The translations under genes were made by a program, and so were the position numbers. From Deinococcus metalli (GTDB taxonomy: Bacteria; Deinococcota; Deinococci; Deinococcales; Deinococcaceae): 64,000 nucleotides of DNA. This document shows positions 8,292 to 17,570 of the stretch, one piece after another (the stretch's first letter is position 1; every line of letters starts with the position of its first letter). Under the pieces are notes generated by a model, which worked only from the letters and a program-made list of their open reading frames with translations, ran no database searches and was not told the DNA's origin. Location of the stretch: positions 62,001-126,000 of the forward strand of contig NZ_JACHFK010000008.1 in the NCBI RefSeq assembly GCF_014201805.1, written 5' to 3'.

Positions 8292-10130
8292 ATGGCCTTC
8301 CCGGACCTCCGATCGTTCATGCGCCTTCTCGAAGACCGGGGCGAACTGCTGCGCATCACCGTGCCGGTCAGCCGCGACTTGGAGATCACCGAGATCGCCG
8401 ACCGCATGGTGAAAAAGGGCGGTCCGGCCCTGCTGTTCGAGAACGTGACCGGCAGCGCGTACCCGGTCGCCATCGGCCTGCTGGGCACGAAGGAGCGGGT
8501 GGCGCTGGCGCTGGGCGTGAAGGATCTGGACGACCTCGCCGCGAAGGTGCGTGGCCTGATCGATCTGTCGGGCGGCGGCAGCAAGCTCGGCCTGCTGAGT
8601 AACGTCACGAAACTGCGGGACGCCATGCACCTGCCCCCGCGCCGCGTGACCCGCGCGCCGGTGCAGGAGGTCGTGTGGCGCGGCGACGAGGTCGACCTGT
8701 CGCGCATTCCGGTGCTGAAATGCTGGCCGCTGGACGGCGGCCCCTTCGTCACGCTGCCCCTGGTGATCACCAAGGACCCCGAGACCGACGAGCGGAATAT
8801 GGGCATGTACCGCGTGCAGGTCATGGACCGCAACACGACCGGGATGCACTGGCAGCGCCACAAGACCGGCACGCGGCACCTGGAGAAGGCCAAGAAGCTC
8901 GGGCGGCGGCTGGAGGTCGCGGTGGCCATTGGCGGCGACCCGGCCCTGATCTATGCCGCGACCGCGCCGCTGCCACCCGTGCCCGGCCTGGACGAGTTCG
9001 CGCTCGCCGGGTACCTGCGCGGCCAGCGGTACCCCGTGGTGCGGGGCGTCACGGTCGATCTGGACGTGCCCGCCAACGCGGAGTTCGTGCTGGAGGGCTA
9101 CGTCGATCCCGCCGAGGACTGGGCGGTCGAGGGGCCGTTCGGCGACCACACCGGCTTCTACACGCTGCCGGACCTGTACCCGCGCTTTCACGTCACGGCG
9201 GTCACCATGCGCCGCGAGCCGGTGTACCCGGCGACCATCGTGGGCCGACCACCCATGGAGGACGCGTACCTGATCGAGGCGTCCGAACGCCTGTTCCTCC
9301 CGGCCGCGCAGCTCATCATTCCGGAGATCGCGGACTACCACATGCCGCCCGCCGGGGTCGCGCACAACCTCGTGGTCGTGAGTATCAAGAAGACCTACCC
9401 GGGGCAGGCGTACAAGGTCGCCAACGGGCTGTTCGGTCTGGGCCAGATGATGTTCGCCAAGGTGATCGTCGTGGTGGACGAGCACGTGCCGGTCACGGAT
9501 TTCGAGGCCGTGTGGCGCGAGGTCACGCGCCGGGCCGTGCCGGGCCGCGACACCCTGGTCACCCGCGGCCCCATCGATGTGCTCGACCACTCCAGCCGCG
9601 GCTGGGGCTACGGTGGCAAACTCATCATCGACGCGACCACCAAGCGGCCCGAGGAAGTCGGGAGCGCCGCCAGTTCCCGGGACGAGCAGGCCGGCGACCT
9701 CGCCCCCGAGACGTTCACGCCGCATGCCGGCACCGATCTGCCCACCTTTGAGGGCGTGCTGGCCCAGCACCAGACGCCCGACGGGTACTGGCTGGTGGCG
9801 CTGGACAAGACCCGCCCCGGTCAGGCGCGCAACCTCGCCGCCGCCTTCGCCGCGCACCCCGCCGCGCGCGGCATCCGCCACCTGCTGATCGCGGATGACC
9901 TCACCGACGTCCACGACCTTCAGGACGTGTGGTGGACGATCCTGAACAACATCGACGCCGAGCGCGACGTGTGGGTGCAGGGCGATCTGCTCGCGTGGGA
10001 CGGCGCCCGCAAGCTGCCCGAGGAGGGCTTCGTGCGCGAGTGGCCTCCCAAGATCACCATGAGCCCCGAGATCGTCGGCCGTGTGGACGCCCTGTGGCAC
10101 GTATACGGCCTGCCGGAACAGTGGCGCTGA
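8292..10130 (+). CDS. UbiD family decarboxylase (menaquinone biosynthesis type)
   Basis: A 612-residue prenylated-FMN-dependent decarboxylase. The start MAFPDLRSFMRLLEDRGELLRI and the segments LLFENVTGS, RNTTGMHWQRHKTG and EGPFGDHTGFYT are characteristic of UbiD. It is longer than E. coli UbiD (~490 aa) and fits the long branch often annotated as menaquinone biosynthesis decarboxylase of the futalosine route; its pathway is inferred, since no mqn gene or UbiX partner is in the window. The start at 8292 is supported by the TACACT box just upstream; the frame is open further upstream, but that part (PGVQKKKAAPEQ...) is not UbiD-like. Confidence 0.88.
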   Translation: MAFPDLRSFMRLLEDRGELLRITVPVSRDLEITEIADRMVKKGGPALLFENVTGSAYPVAIGLLGTKERVALALGVKDLDDLAAKVRGLIDLSGGGSKLGLLSNVTKLRDAMHLPPRRVTRAPVQEVVWRGDEVDLSRIPVLKCWPLDGGPFVTLPLVITKDPETDERNMGMYRVQVMDRNTTGMHWQRHKTGTRHLEKAKKLGRRLEVAVAIGGDPALIYAATAPLPPVPGLDEFALAGYLRGQRYPVVRGVTVDLDVPANAEFVLEGYVDPAEDWAVEGPFGDHTGFYTLPDLYPRFHVTAVTMRREPVYPATIVGRPPMEDAYLIEASERLFLPAAQLIIPEIADYHMPPAGVAHNLVVVSIKKTYPGQAYKVANGLFGLGQMMFAKVIVVVDEHVPVTDFEAVWREVTRRAVPGRDTLVTRGPIDVLDHSSRGWGYGGKLIIDATTKRPEEVGSAASSRDEQAGDLAPETFTPHAGTDLPTFEGVLAQHQTPDGYWLVALDKTRPGQARNLAAAFAAHPAARGIRHLLIADDLTDVHDLQDVWWTILNNIDAERDVWVQGDLLAWDGARKLPEEGFVREWPPKITMSPEIVGRVDALWHVYGLPEQWR

Positions 10131-10143
10131 GGGCTGGCGGCCG

Positions 10144-10551
10144 TTACTTGCAGCTCGGAGAGTTCAGATTGAACGAGAACAGACACCCGAACACCTTGAC
10201 GGCGAAATAGCCGACGACGATGGTCACGGGCAGCATGACCAGGGGCAGGCTGCTCTGGATGTCCGCCGAGCGCTGAATGGCCTGCTGACACGCCCTCAGG
10301 GCCACCTCGGCCCCGACCCGGCGCACGTCCGCCGCGGAGACGCCCCCACCCTGGCAGGCTGTGAAGATGATGGCCGCGTCGTCCGGCGTCTGACCCGTCA
10401 GGGCCTCCACCGGCACGCGGTTCGACAGGGTCAGGCCTACCCCGGCGAGGACCGTGACTGTCTGTGGCCCCGATGTCGTCTGTACCGTGGCCGGCGCACA
10501 GGAGAAGAGGAGCAGGGCCGCGCTGAGCACCAGGGGCAGGGTGGGTTTCAC
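10144..10551 (-). CDS. putative lipoprotein of unknown function
   Basis: A 135-residue protein starting at a GTG with GGAGG five bases upstream. The N-terminus VKPTLPLVLSAALLLFSCAPATVQ is a lipoprotein signal peptide with lipobox LFSC at about residue 18. The middle contains two further cysteines (ACQGG, LRACQQA), and a hydrophobic helix (LPLVMLPVTIVVGYFAV) lies near the C-terminus before two more cysteines. I do not recognise the family. It is convergent with the UbiD gene and separated from it by only 13 bp. Confidence 0.6.
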   Translation of the reverse strand: MKPTLPLVLSAALLLFSCAPATVQTTSGPQTVTVLAGVGLTLSNRVPVEALTGQTPDDAAIIFTACQGGGVSAADVRRVGAEVALRACQQAIQRSADIQSSLPLVMLPVTIVVGYFAVKVFGCLFSFNLNSPSCK

Positions 10552-10614
10552 AACGACCTCCGGCACGGGGATGAACGGAGTGTAGGGGTCGGCTGGGCAG
10601 CGCACACGCTCACT

Positions 10615-11205
10615 TCAGCGCGTGGACGGGTCTTCGCCCTCCAGATCGCCCGGCCGGTTCACGTTCCGGAAGAACCGGGCGTCCAGGCCGGCCACCACGG
10701 TCGCGTGTCCGTCCGGCACAGCCAGCCGCAGCCGCCGCTCCCCGGCGTCCAGCAGGGCCGTGACGTGCGGCCGCAATGCCGTGTGGTACAGCGCCGCGAG
10801 CGGCTGCGGTCGGCCCTCACCATCCAGCGCGAGGACCGCCAGGGTGCCGGGTGTGCGGGCGGCGGTCAGCGCGTGCCAGTACGCGGGGGTCAGGGCGGGC
10901 ATGTCCACGCCCGCAAAGGCCACCCAGCCGGGCGGCGCGGCGCCCAGCGCGGCCTCCAAGCCTGCCAGGGGACCCTCCCCGGGACGGGTGTCGGGCACGG
11001 CATGCCAGCCGGCCAGGGCGTAGCGGCCGGGCGGCGCGACCAGCAGCTTCACCGCGCAGGGCTCCAGGCTGGCGGCGACGTGCGCCAGCAGCGTGCGGCC
11101 GTCCAGCACGGCGAGCGCCTTGTCCGAGCCGTAGCGGCTGGACCGGCCGCCAGCGGTGATGGCCGCGGCGAAGTCGGGGGCCGTCATGACCGGGGTCCTG
11201 CTCAC
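10615..11205 (-). CDS. mobA: molybdenum cofactor guanylyltransferase MobA
   Basis: A 196-residue nucleotidyltransferase that joins GMP to molybdopterin to give the bis-MGD cofactor. The N-terminal ITAGGRSSRYGSDKALAVLDG (with GGRSSRxGxDK) is the MobA nucleotide-binding signature; FAGVDMPALTP supplies the metal-binding Asp; the C-terminal FRNVNRPGDL is also typical. The start is GTG at 11205 or the in-frame ATG at 11187; either has an AGGA upstream. Together with mocA at 29.2 kb it indicates molybdoenzyme maturation in this organism. The lipoprotein gene lies 63 bp downstream. Confidence 0.9.
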   Translation of the reverse strand: MSRTPVMTAPDFAAAITAGGRSSRYGSDKALAVLDGRTLLAHVAASLEPCAVKLLVAPPGRYALAGWHAVPDTRPGEGPLAGLEAALGAAPPGWVAFAGVDMPALTPAYWHALTAARTPGTLAVLALDGEGRPQPLAALYHTALRPHVTALLDAGERRLRLAVPDGHATVVAGLDARFFRNVNRPGDLEGEDPSTR

Positions 11206-11427
11206 GTGGATTCCTGGGTGACGCAGTCACTCCGCCAAGGCCAGTCAGACCGATTACGCGGCCACGCGCGGCCCGGCGCCGGGCCGGTCCACACGCTCCA
11301 CCGGAGGTGTTCACTCCCGCACACAACATTCAGCAACCCGTCACAATGCAACCTCACCAACACTTTGCTGCCGAGGTCGGGCCGACACTGCCAGACGTCA
11401 CCATTTCCACCTTCCTGGAGGTACTTT

Positions 11428-11877
11428 ATGTTGAAAGTCCTGGCTCTCCCCACGCTGGCCCTGGCCCTGAGCGCGTGCTCCATGTCCATGATGGCCAAGC
11501 CGATGGATTACACGCTGGCCAAGCAGCCGGCCGGCAATGCCCTGAGTTCCAGCGGTACCGTCTCGATCACACGCAGCAGTGACATGGTCATGACCACCGC
11601 CAAGGTGATGGGCCTCGCCCCGAACACGTACTACGTCGCGCACTACCACGTGCAGGGCGCTGCGAGCACCGACGCCTGCGCCAGCGGCGGCGCGCCGATC
11701 ATGTCCAGCAAGATCGTCGGCATGAGCGACGCGAGCGGGATGGTGACCCTGACGGGCAGCGTGGCCGCGGCGGACGTCATGAGCGCCACGTACTTCAACA
11801 TCCACACCGCCAGCGACGCGGCGGGCACCCCGGCGGACGCCGGCGTGAGCTGTACGGCCATCGGCAAGATGATGTAA
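11428..11877 (+). CDS. Cu/Zn superoxide dismutase-like / CHRD-like lipoprotein
   Basis: A 149-residue protein with lipoprotein signal MLKVLALPTLALALSACSMS (lipobox LSAC, Cys17) and GGAGGT before the ATG. The mature part resembles the SodC/CHRD beta-sandwich: GTVSITRSS, a HxH pair in VAHYHVQG, NIHTASDAAGTPADAG and a late Cys (VSCTAIG) that could pair with the earlier DACASGG cysteine. The full set of SodC copper and zinc ligands is not evident, so dismutase activity is doubtful. It probably sits on the outer face of the cell envelope. A strong hairpin terminator follows. Confidence 0.6.
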   Translation: MLKVLALPTLALALSACSMSMMAKPMDYTLAKQPAGNALSSSGTVSITRSSDMVMTTAKVMGLAPNTYYVAHYHVQGAASTDACASGGAPIMSSKIVGMSDASGMVTLTGSVAAADVMSATYFNIHTASDAAGTPADAGVSCTAIGKMM

Positions 11878-11891
11878 GGACCGGAACAGCG

Positions 11892-11930
11892 CAGCGGAGG
11901 CCAGGCGATGACTGGCCTCCGCTGTTTGTG
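11892..11930 (+). terminator. intrinsic terminator
   Basis: CAGCGGAGGCCAG (11892-11904) pairs perfectly with CTGGCCTCCGCTG (11912-11924) around a 7-nt loop and is followed by TTTGTGG. It ends the SodC-like gene and faces the convergent prepilin peptidase gene. Confidence 0.8.
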
Positions 11931-11940
11931 GTGCGGTGCG

Positions 11941-13095
11941 CTACAGCCCCAGCATGCTGCGGTAGCCCTGCACCCACCCCTGGCCCCAGATCAGCGCGAT
12001 CACGGCGCCCAGCGCCAGATACGGACCGAACTTCACGCGGTTCTCGCGCTTCATGGCGAGCTGGAGCAGCCCCAGCACCGCGCCGGCGAACACCGCGACG
12101 ACCAGCGCCACCAGCAGCCGCTCCCAGCCCAGGAACGCGCCGATCACGGCCGCGAGCTTCACGTCCCCGAAGCCCATGGCCGAGGCGTCATAGGGGTCTT
12201 CTGCGGCGTCCACGCCGTCCGCCTCCGCCTCGGGTTCGCGCCGCAGCCACCAGTACACGCCGGCCACCAGCGACACGCCCCCGGCGGCGGCCAGAGCGCC
12301 CTGCACCATCAGGATCATGCCGGGGCCGGTGCCGGCGCTGCCCAGCACCAGGCTCAGCAGCAGGCCGCCCAGCGTGAGGAATTCCGGCACCCGCACGACC
12401 CGCCGCGCCGCGACGTTTACCAGCGCGGACAGCACGCCCACGCCGATGCCCCACCACGGCCCCAGCCACGCGCCCGCCAGCAGGCCCACGCTGATCTGCT
12501 GGTAGCCGATGGGCTGCTCCGGGTACGAGCGCTCCCGGAAGCGGCGCAGCACCCACGACCCGAACTGGTTGATGGCGACCAGCACGCCCGCCCCCAGCAG
12601 CGCGCCCTGCACCGCGCCCGCGAGGTCCGGCAGGGTGCCCACGCCCGCGCGGCCATTCAGGAACCCGAACAGCAGGCCCACTGCCACGCCCGGCAGGGTC
12701 AGCTCGTCCGGGATGGTGAAGGTGTCCAGGTCGATGGCGCTGCCCACCAGCAGCAGCGTGAACAGCACCATCAGGCCCAGCGCGCCCCACCCCACCGTGA
12801 GCGGCGGAAACAGCAGGGCGATCACCGCATAGCCCAGCCCTGTGAGGACTTCCACGACCGGGTAGCGGGCCTTGATCGGCGCGCGGCAGTACCGGCACTT
12901 GCCGCCGAGCGACAGCCACGAGACCACCGGCACGAGATCTGGCACACCCAGCCGGTGGTCGCAGGTGGGGCAGTGGCTGGGCGGGAAGGCGATGCTCTCG
13001 TGGCGCGGCAGGCGCCAGATCAGCACGTTCGAGAACGAGCCCACCAGCAGGCCCAGCACGCCGGCGAAGATCACGATCAGGACGTCGGGGGTCAC
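11941..13095 (-). CDS. pilD: prepilin peptidase / N-methyltransferase (PilD-like)
   Basis: A 384-residue polytopic aspartyl protease that cleaves and methylates type IV prepilins. The N-terminal domain has the two CxxC pairs (HCPTCDHRL, KCRYCRAPI, about residues 42-70) found in bifunctional enzymes. The catalytic Asp in MGFGDVKLA (about residue 320) is present; the first Asp is in SAIDLDTFTIPDELT. It is longer than E. coli PilD (~290 aa) because of an extended middle region between the catalytic segments. The start is a GTG. No pilin genes are close by. Confidence 0.88.
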   Translation of the reverse strand: MTPDVLIVIFAGVLGLLVGSFSNVLIWRLPRHESIAFPPSHCPTCDHRLGVPDLVPVVSWLSLGGKCRYCRAPIKARYPVVEVLTGLGYAVIALLFPPLTVGWGALGLMVLFTLLLVGSAIDLDTFTIPDELTLPGVAVGLLFGFLNGRAGVGTLPDLAGAVQGALLGAGVLVAINQFGSWVLRRFRERSYPEQPIGYQQISVGLLAGAWLGPWWGIGVGVLSALVNVAARRVVRVPEFLTLGGLLLSLVLGSAGTGPGMILMVQGALAAAGGVSLVAGVYWWLRREPEAEADGVDAAEDPYDASAMGFGDVKLAAVIGAFLGWERLLVALVVAVFAGAVLGLLQLAMKRENRVKFGPYLALGAVIALIWGQGWVQGYRSMLGL

Positions 13096-13357
13096 CGCCG
13101 GAGTGTAGGCCCGCGCGCCTTACAGGGAGCTTGCGTGACCGCCGGACGCGTTCGGGGAGCGGCGTATGTCCCGCCACCTCCCCGGAGTATGACGCTGTGT
13201 GACAGGCCCCGGTGCCTGACCGCTGGCCACCCCCGGCGGGGGCGGCGGCCCCTCGCGGAAAACCTCACATACCCGGTCACCGGGGAGTCACAGGGCACGG
13301 GCACACTCGGCGCACAGGCCAGACCTGGCCCCATTCCCCGCTTTGCCGAGGTGAACC

Positions 13358-13483
13358 GTGACCGACCGATCTGCCCAGCTCGCTCCCGCCGCGCCCGCGC
13401 CGGCCCGTCCGTTCCGGCCGCGCCCGCCTGCCCCCCGCCGACCGCCCGGCCACCCCCGCCCCCTGTACCTCCGGCGCGGCTGA
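13358..13483 (+). CDS. candidate 41-residue proline/arginine-rich small protein
   Basis: GTG at 13358 opens a 42-codon frame (VTDRSAQLAPAAPAPARP... ending LYLRRG). GAGGTG lies at 13349-13354, three bases before the start codon, which is short spacing. About 85 percent of third positions are G or C, but the surrounding DNA is equally GC-rich, so codon bias is weak evidence. A third of the residues are proline. No family recognised; it may be chance. Confidence 0.22.
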   Translation: MTDRSAQLAPAAPAPARPFRPRPPAPRRPPGHPRPLYLRRG

Positions 13484-13496
13484 TCTGCATAAGAGA

Positions 13497-13524
13497 GCGC
13501 CCCGACCACAATGGGTCGGGGCGC
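13497..13524 (-). terminator. rimO intrinsic terminator
   Basis: GCGCCCCGACC (13497-13507) and GGTCGGGGCGC (13514-13524) form an 11-bp stem with a 6-nt loop. On the minus strand it is followed by TCTCTTATG. It begins 18 bp after the rimO stop. Confidence 0.75.
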
Positions 13525-13541
13525 GCTGGTGGTCTCGGTGC

Positions 13542-15023
13542 TCAGTGCCCGCCGAAGTGGCCGAGCTGCGGCACGTTCGGCCGCCACGCGGCACGCTCCA
13601 CGACCTCGCCGTAGAGGTCGTACTCGTCGCTGTCCTCGATGCGCGCGCGGACGATGTCCCCGATCTTGACCTGCCCGGCGAAGTCGCCCGCGCTCAGGTA
13701 CACCTGCCCGTCGATGCCCGGCGCGTCGCCCTTGGTGCGCCCGATCAGCTTCGTGCCGGGCGCGTCGTCCTCATCGTCGTTGAACTCGTCCACGATCACG
13801 TCCATGACCGTGCCGACCTTGGCGGCCAGCCGCGCGGCGCTGATGCGCTGGGCGACCTCCATGAAGCGGGCGAGGCGCTCCTCCTTGACCTCCTGTGGCA
13901 CGGCGTCCGGCAGGGCGTTGGCGTCGGCCTCGTCCACGTCGCTGTACGTGAAGGCTCCCACGCGGTCGAGCTGCGCGTCCTCCAGAAAGTCCAGCAGCAG
14001 CCCAAAATCTTCCTCGGTCTCGCCGGGGAAGCCCACGATGAAGGTCGAGCGGATGACGAGTTCGGGGCAGATCTCGCGCCAGCGGCGGATGGTCTCCAGT
14101 TGTTTGCCCGCGCCGGGCCGCCGCATCAACTTCAGAATCCGGGGGCTGGCGTGCTGGAGGGGCACGTCCAGGTACGGCAGGATCTTGCCCTGGGCCATCA
14201 GCTCCACGATTTTCTCGACGTGCGGGTAGGGGTAGACGTAGTGCATCCGCACCCACGCGCCCATCTCGCCGAGCTTGACGGCCAGGTCGGTCAGGTGCGC
14301 CCTGACCTGCCCGCCCTGGAACTCGGACTCGCGGTAGCGCACGTCCACCCCATAGGCCGAGGTGTCCTGCGAGATGATCATGAGTTCCTTGGTGCCGCCC
14401 GCGATCAGGCGGTAGGCCTCGTACAGCACCGCGCCCGCGTCGCGCGACACCTGACGGCCGCGCAGCTTGGGGATGATGCAGAACGAGCAGGTGTGGTTGC
14501 AGCCCTCGGCGATCTTGACGTAGGCGTAGTGCCGGGGCGTGAGCTTCACGCTGGGCGCGAACACGTCGCCGTGGCGGGTGGCCTCGCGCTGGGGCTGTGC
14601 AGCGTCCGCGCGCGTGCCGGGGGCCGCCACCGGCAGCAGCCCGGTGAAGGCGTCCTGCTCGATGGGCAGCAGCGCGCGCACGTGGCCCATCACGTCGTCT
14701 ACGGCCTCGGAGCCGGTAATGGCGGCCACTTTGGGGTGGCGCTCCATGATCTTCTCGGGGCGCTCGCCCAGGCAGCCGGTCACGATCACCTTGCCGGTGG
14801 CGTCCAGCGCCTCGCCGATGGCGTTGAGGCTCTCCTCGACCGCCGGCGTGATGAACCCGCAGGTGTTCACGATCACGGCGTCGGCATCCTCATAGCTGGG
14901 CGCGACCTCGTAGCCCTCGAAGCGCAGCTGGGTCAGGATCCGCTCGCTGTCCACCAGCGCCTTCGGGCAGCCCAGCGAGATGAACCCCACCCGCCGGGCG
15001 GCCTGCTGTTTTGCTTCCGTCAT
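13542..15023 (-). CDS. rimO: ribosomal protein S12 methylthiotransferase RimO
   Basis: A 493-residue radical-SAM enzyme that methylthiolates the conserved Asp of ribosomal protein S12. The N-terminal MTTase domain has its three cluster cysteines in [20 protein letters not shown] and VTGCLGERP; the radical-SAM motif CNHTCSFC is near residue 190; a TRAM domain forms the C-terminus. It is ~50 residues longer than E. coli RimO, partly through an insertion after the first domain ([20 protein letters not shown]) and an acidic stretch (DEFNDDEDD). ATG 15023 is preferred over an upstream GTG because GGGGAG sits at the right distance. Confidence 0.93.
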   Translation of the reverse strand: MTEAKQQAARRVGFISLGCPKALVDSERILTQLRFEGYEVAPSYEDADAVIVNTCGFITPAVEESLNAIGEALDATGKVIVTGCLGERPEKIMERHPKVAAITGSEAVDDVMGHVRALLPIEQDAFTGLLPVAAPGTRADAAQPQREATRHGDVFAPSVKLTPRHYAYVKIAEGCNHTCSFCIIPKLRGRQVSRDAGAVLYEAYRLIAGGTKELMIISQDTSAYGVDVRYRESEFQGGQVRAHLTDLAVKLGEMGAWVRMHYVYPYPHVEKIVELMAQGKILPYLDVPLQHASPRILKLMRRPGAGKQLETIRRWREICPELVIRSTFIVGFPGETEEDFGLLLDFLEDAQLDRVGAFTYSDVDEADANALPDAVPQEVKEERLARFMEVAQRISAARLAAKVGTVMDVIVDEFNDDEDDAPGTKLIGRTKGDAPGIDGQVYLSAGDFAGQVKIGDIVRARIEDSDEYDLYGEVVERAAWRPNVPQLGHFGGH

Positions 15024-15122
15024 GCACACTCCCCGCCCCGCCCGGGAGCGGGCACGGCACGTTCAGCCGGTCAGTCTAGCAGGTGCGCGGTGGCGTCGAG
15101 GCCGCCCGGTCACATTCGGCGC

Positions 15123-15344
15123 TCACGGCCGCCGGCGCCCTCCCCGCACGGCGGCCCACACGAGCAGTCCGCTGCCGACCAGCCCGGCCACCCCCACGCC
15201 GATCAGCGTGACGCCTGTCCCGAGCGCGCCCTGGGCCTGCCCGGTCTCCGCCAGCGCCCACAGGCCCACGGCGATCACGCCCAGGGCGGTGAAGGCCACC
15301 ACCACGGCGGCGACGAGCAAGACGATCCGGAGGGCGGTCGGCAT
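15123..15344 (-). CDS. small two-helix membrane protein of unknown function
   Basis: A 73-residue protein with two hydrophobic segments (LRIVLLVAAVVVAFTALGVIAVGLWAL and GVTLIGVGVAGLVGSGLLVWAAV) and a basic tail GGRRRP. The family is unknown, but a TACACT box 5 nt before the ATG supports expression. It is divergent from the CorC-like gene and 99 bp upstream of rimO's start on the same strand. Confidence 0.6.
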   Translation of the reverse strand: MPTALRIVLLVAAVVVAFTALGVIAVGLWALAETGQAQGALGTGVTLIGVGVAGLVGSGLLVWAAVRGGRRRP

Positions 15345-15349
15345 GCTCC

Positions 15350-15355
15350 AGTGTA
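15350..15355 (-). promoter_or_regulatory. -10 box of a leaderless promoter (small membrane protein)
   Basis: On the minus strand TACACT is followed by GGAGC and the ATG at 15344. Confidence 0.55.
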
Positions 15356-15409
15356 AAAGGCGGCCCGCCGATCCTGACCCGCTCCTCAGATCGGCCAGCC
15401 CCCAGCCCG

Positions 15410-15415
15410 TACACT
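15410..15415 (+). promoter_or_regulatory. -10 box of a leaderless promoter (CorC-like gene)
   Basis: TACACT lies 7 nt before the GTG at 15423. Confidence 0.55.
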
Positions 15416-15422
15416 CCTGGGC

Positions 15423-16721
15423 GTGGGGAATCCTCTGCTGGAATTCGGCATTCTCGTCCTGCTCCTGATCCTGAACGGCTTTTTCTCGGCGTCGGAACTG
15501 GGGGTCGTGTCGGCGCGCAGAACGCGGCTGGAGGCGGCCGCGGCGCGCGGCGAGCGGGGAGCGGCCGCGGCCGCGGCGCTGGGCCAGGAGCCGGGCGCGT
15601 TCCTGGCGACGGTGCAGATCGGGATCACCCTGATCGGCACGGTGAGCGCGGTGTTCGCGGGCGGCACGCTCACGAGCTACATGGAGGGGCTGCTGCGACC
15701 GCTGCTGGGCGACTCGGCCCCCGCCGCGGCCAGCGTGGCGGTCGTGCTGCTGGTCACGTTCCTGTCGCTGGTGCTGGGCGAACTCGCGCCGAAGAACATC
15801 GCGCTACGCGACCCCGAGGGGCTGGCGGCGCGGGTCGCGCCATTCTTCGCGGGCCTCAGCCGCGTGGCGCGGCCCATCGTGTGGCTGCTGGACGTCACCA
15901 CCCGCGGCCTGCTGGCGCTGCTGGGCGTCCGGGGCCAGCCCCCGGAGGTGATCACCGAGGAGGACGTGCGGGCGGTCGTGTCGCAGGCCGCGCAGAGCGG
16001 GTCGCTGGAGCAGACCGAGCAGGCGCGCATCGCCTCGGTGCTGCGCTTCAATGACCGCCGGGTGCGCGACCTGATGACCCCCCGGCACCTGGCCGTGACC
16101 GTATCCCTGCATGCGTCGCCGGCCGACGTGGCCGCGCAGGTGCTCGCCGCCGGACACGACACCTACCCGGTGCGCGACGACGCGGGCGAGATCACGGGCC
16201 TGCTGACCGTGCTGGACGTGCTGCGCGCGGTGCAGGGCGGGCAGCACCTCGCCGCGCTGGTCCGCCCGGCCCTGTACCTGCCGGAGGGCGCGTGGGCCGA
16301 GGACGCCCTGACGCGCCTGGAGCGCGGCGGCGTGCGCCTGGCGGTGGTGGTGGACGAGTACGGCGAGTTCAGCGGTCTGCTCAGCCTGACCGACCTGCTC
16401 TCGGAACTCGCGGGCGGGGACGCGCCCGCTCCGGACGACGACAGCCTGATCCGCCGCGAGGACGGGTCGTACCTCGCCGACGGCGCGCTGCCCATGCACG
16501 ACCTGCGCGGCGTGCTGGCGCTGCCCGTGCTGCCCCGCGAGGACTTCAGCACCCTGGCCGGCTACGTGCTGGCCGCGCTGGGCGACTTCCCGCAGGTGGG
16601 CACCGTGCTGGCCGTGGACGGCTGGACGCTGGAGGTCGTGGACATGGACGGCCCGCGCATCGACCGGCTGCTGTTGCGGCCCCCGGACGCGTCCCAGCCG
16701 GCGGCGGCCCCCCAGGCGTAG
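15423..16721 (+). CDS. CNNM/CorC-family (hemolysin-like) membrane transporter
   Basis: A 432-residue protein with the three-part CorC/YfjD plan: an N-terminal DUF21/CNNM membrane domain (about residues 1-190, LLILNGFFSASELGVVSARRTRL), a pair of CBS domains (about 200-330, LMTPRHLAVTVS and VDEYGEFSGLLSLTDLL) and a C-terminal CorC_HlyC transporter-associated domain (about 345-420, LPREDFSTLAGYVLAALGDFP). Members are linked to Mg2+/Co2+ export or homeostasis. The start is a GTG. minD begins 47 bp downstream with its own promoter box. Confidence 0.88.
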   Translation: MGNPLLEFGILVLLLILNGFFSASELGVVSARRTRLEAAAARGERGAAAAAALGQEPGAFLATVQIGITLIGTVSAVFAGGTLTSYMEGLLRPLLGDSAPAAASVAVVLLVTFLSLVLGELAPKNIALRDPEGLAARVAPFFAGLSRVARPIVWLLDVTTRGLLALLGVRGQPPEVITEEDVRAVVSQAAQSGSLEQTEQARIASVLRFNDRRVRDLMTPRHLAVTVSLHASPADVAAQVLAAGHDTYPVRDDAGEITGLLTVLDVLRAVQGGQHLAALVRPALYLPEGAWAEDALTRLERGGVRLAVVVDEYGEFSGLLSLTDLLSELAGGDAPAPDDDSLIRREDGSYLADGALPMHDLRGVLALPVLPREDFSTLAGYVLAALGDFPQVGTVLAVDGWTLEVVDMDGPRIDRLLLRPPDASQPAAAPQA

Positions 16722-16752
16722 GTCGGCGCGGCTCCCGGCGCCACGGACGCGG

Positions 16753-16758
16753 TACACT
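16753..16758 (+). promoter_or_regulatory. -10 box upstream of minD
   Basis: TACACT is 10 nt before the minD ATG, with no Shine-Dalgarno sequence between. Confidence 0.5.
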
Positions 16759-16768
16759 GCCCAGCATC

Positions 16769-17569
16769 ATGAACGCGAAGGTGATTGTCGTCACGTCGGG
16801 CAAGGGGGGTGTGGGGAAGACCACGACCACCGCGAATATCGGGGCGGCCCTCGCCAAGCTGGGCGAGAAGGTCGCGGTCATCGACGTGGACGTGGGCCTG
16901 CGCAACCTCGACGTCGTGATGGGCCTCGAATCCCGCGTGGTGTTCGACCTGGTGGACGTGCTGGAGGGCAAGTGCCGCATGAACCAGGCGCTGATCCGCG
17001 ACAAGCGCGTCGAGAACCTGTACCTGCTGCCCGCGTCCCAGACCCGCGACAAGGACGCCCTGGACCCAGAGGTCTTCAAGGGCGTGGTGCGTGATCTGGT
17101 CGCCACGGAGGGCTTCGACCGCATCCTGATCGACTCGCCAGCCGGCATCGAGTCGGGCTTCCGCACCGCCGCCGCGCCCGCCGAGGGCGCGCTGGTCGTC
17201 GTGAACCCCGAGGTCTCCAGCGTGCGCGACGCCGACCGCATCATCGGACTGCTCGAGGCGCAGCAGGTCAGCGAGATCAAGCTGGTCATCAACCGGTTGC
17301 GGCCCAAGATGGTGGCAAGCGGGAACATGCTCTCAGAGGGCGACATCCTCGACATCCTGGGCGTCAAACCCATCGGGATCATCCCGGAGGACGAGGGCAT
17401 CATCGTCTCGACGAACGTAGGCGAGCCCGCCGTGCTGGGCAAGACCCGCGCCGGGCAGGCCTTCCTGGACACCGCCCGGCGCCTGAAGGGCGAGGACGTG
17501 CCGTACCCCAAGTTCGACGAGGACGGCGGCTTCATGGCCACCCTGCGCCGCTGGTTCGGGGGCGCCTGA
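16769..17569 (+). CDS. minD: septum site-determining protein MinD
   Basis: A 266-residue membrane-cycling ATPase that positions the division septum. The deviant Walker A motif SGKGGVGKTTTTANIG is at residues 10-25, the Walker B region is DRILIDSPAGIESGF, and the C-terminus FMATLRRWFGGA forms the membrane-targeting amphipathic helix. minE follows one base after the stop. No minC is adjacent, which is unusual relative to the minCDE order of many bacteria. Confidence 0.96.
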   Translation: MNAKVIVVTSGKGGVGKTTTTANIGAALAKLGEKVAVIDVDVGLRNLDVVMGLESRVVFDLVDVLEGKCRMNQALIRDKRVENLYLLPASQTRDKDALDPEVFKGVVRDLVATEGFDRILIDSPAGIESGFRTAAAPAEGALVVVNPEVSSVRDADRIIGLLEAQQVSEIKLVINRLRPKMVASGNMLSEGDILDILGVKPIGIIPEDEGIIVSTNVGEPAVLGKTRAGQAFLDTARRLKGEDVPYPKFDEDGGFMATLRRWFGGA

Positions 17570-17570
17570 G

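Larger units (their letters stand above)
13096..13541. other. 446-bp intergenic region between rimO and pilD
   Basis: It contains the rimO terminator hairpin (13497-13524) and a short candidate reading frame on the plus strand (13358-13483). The rest is C-rich sequence in which I see no other gene or clear promoter. Confidence 0.6.

Noticed and set aside
8037..10100. A 687-residue minus-strand open frame over the UbiD gene
   Set aside because: It is antisense to a well-supported UbiD reading frame and has random-looking His/Arg/Gly-rich sequence.
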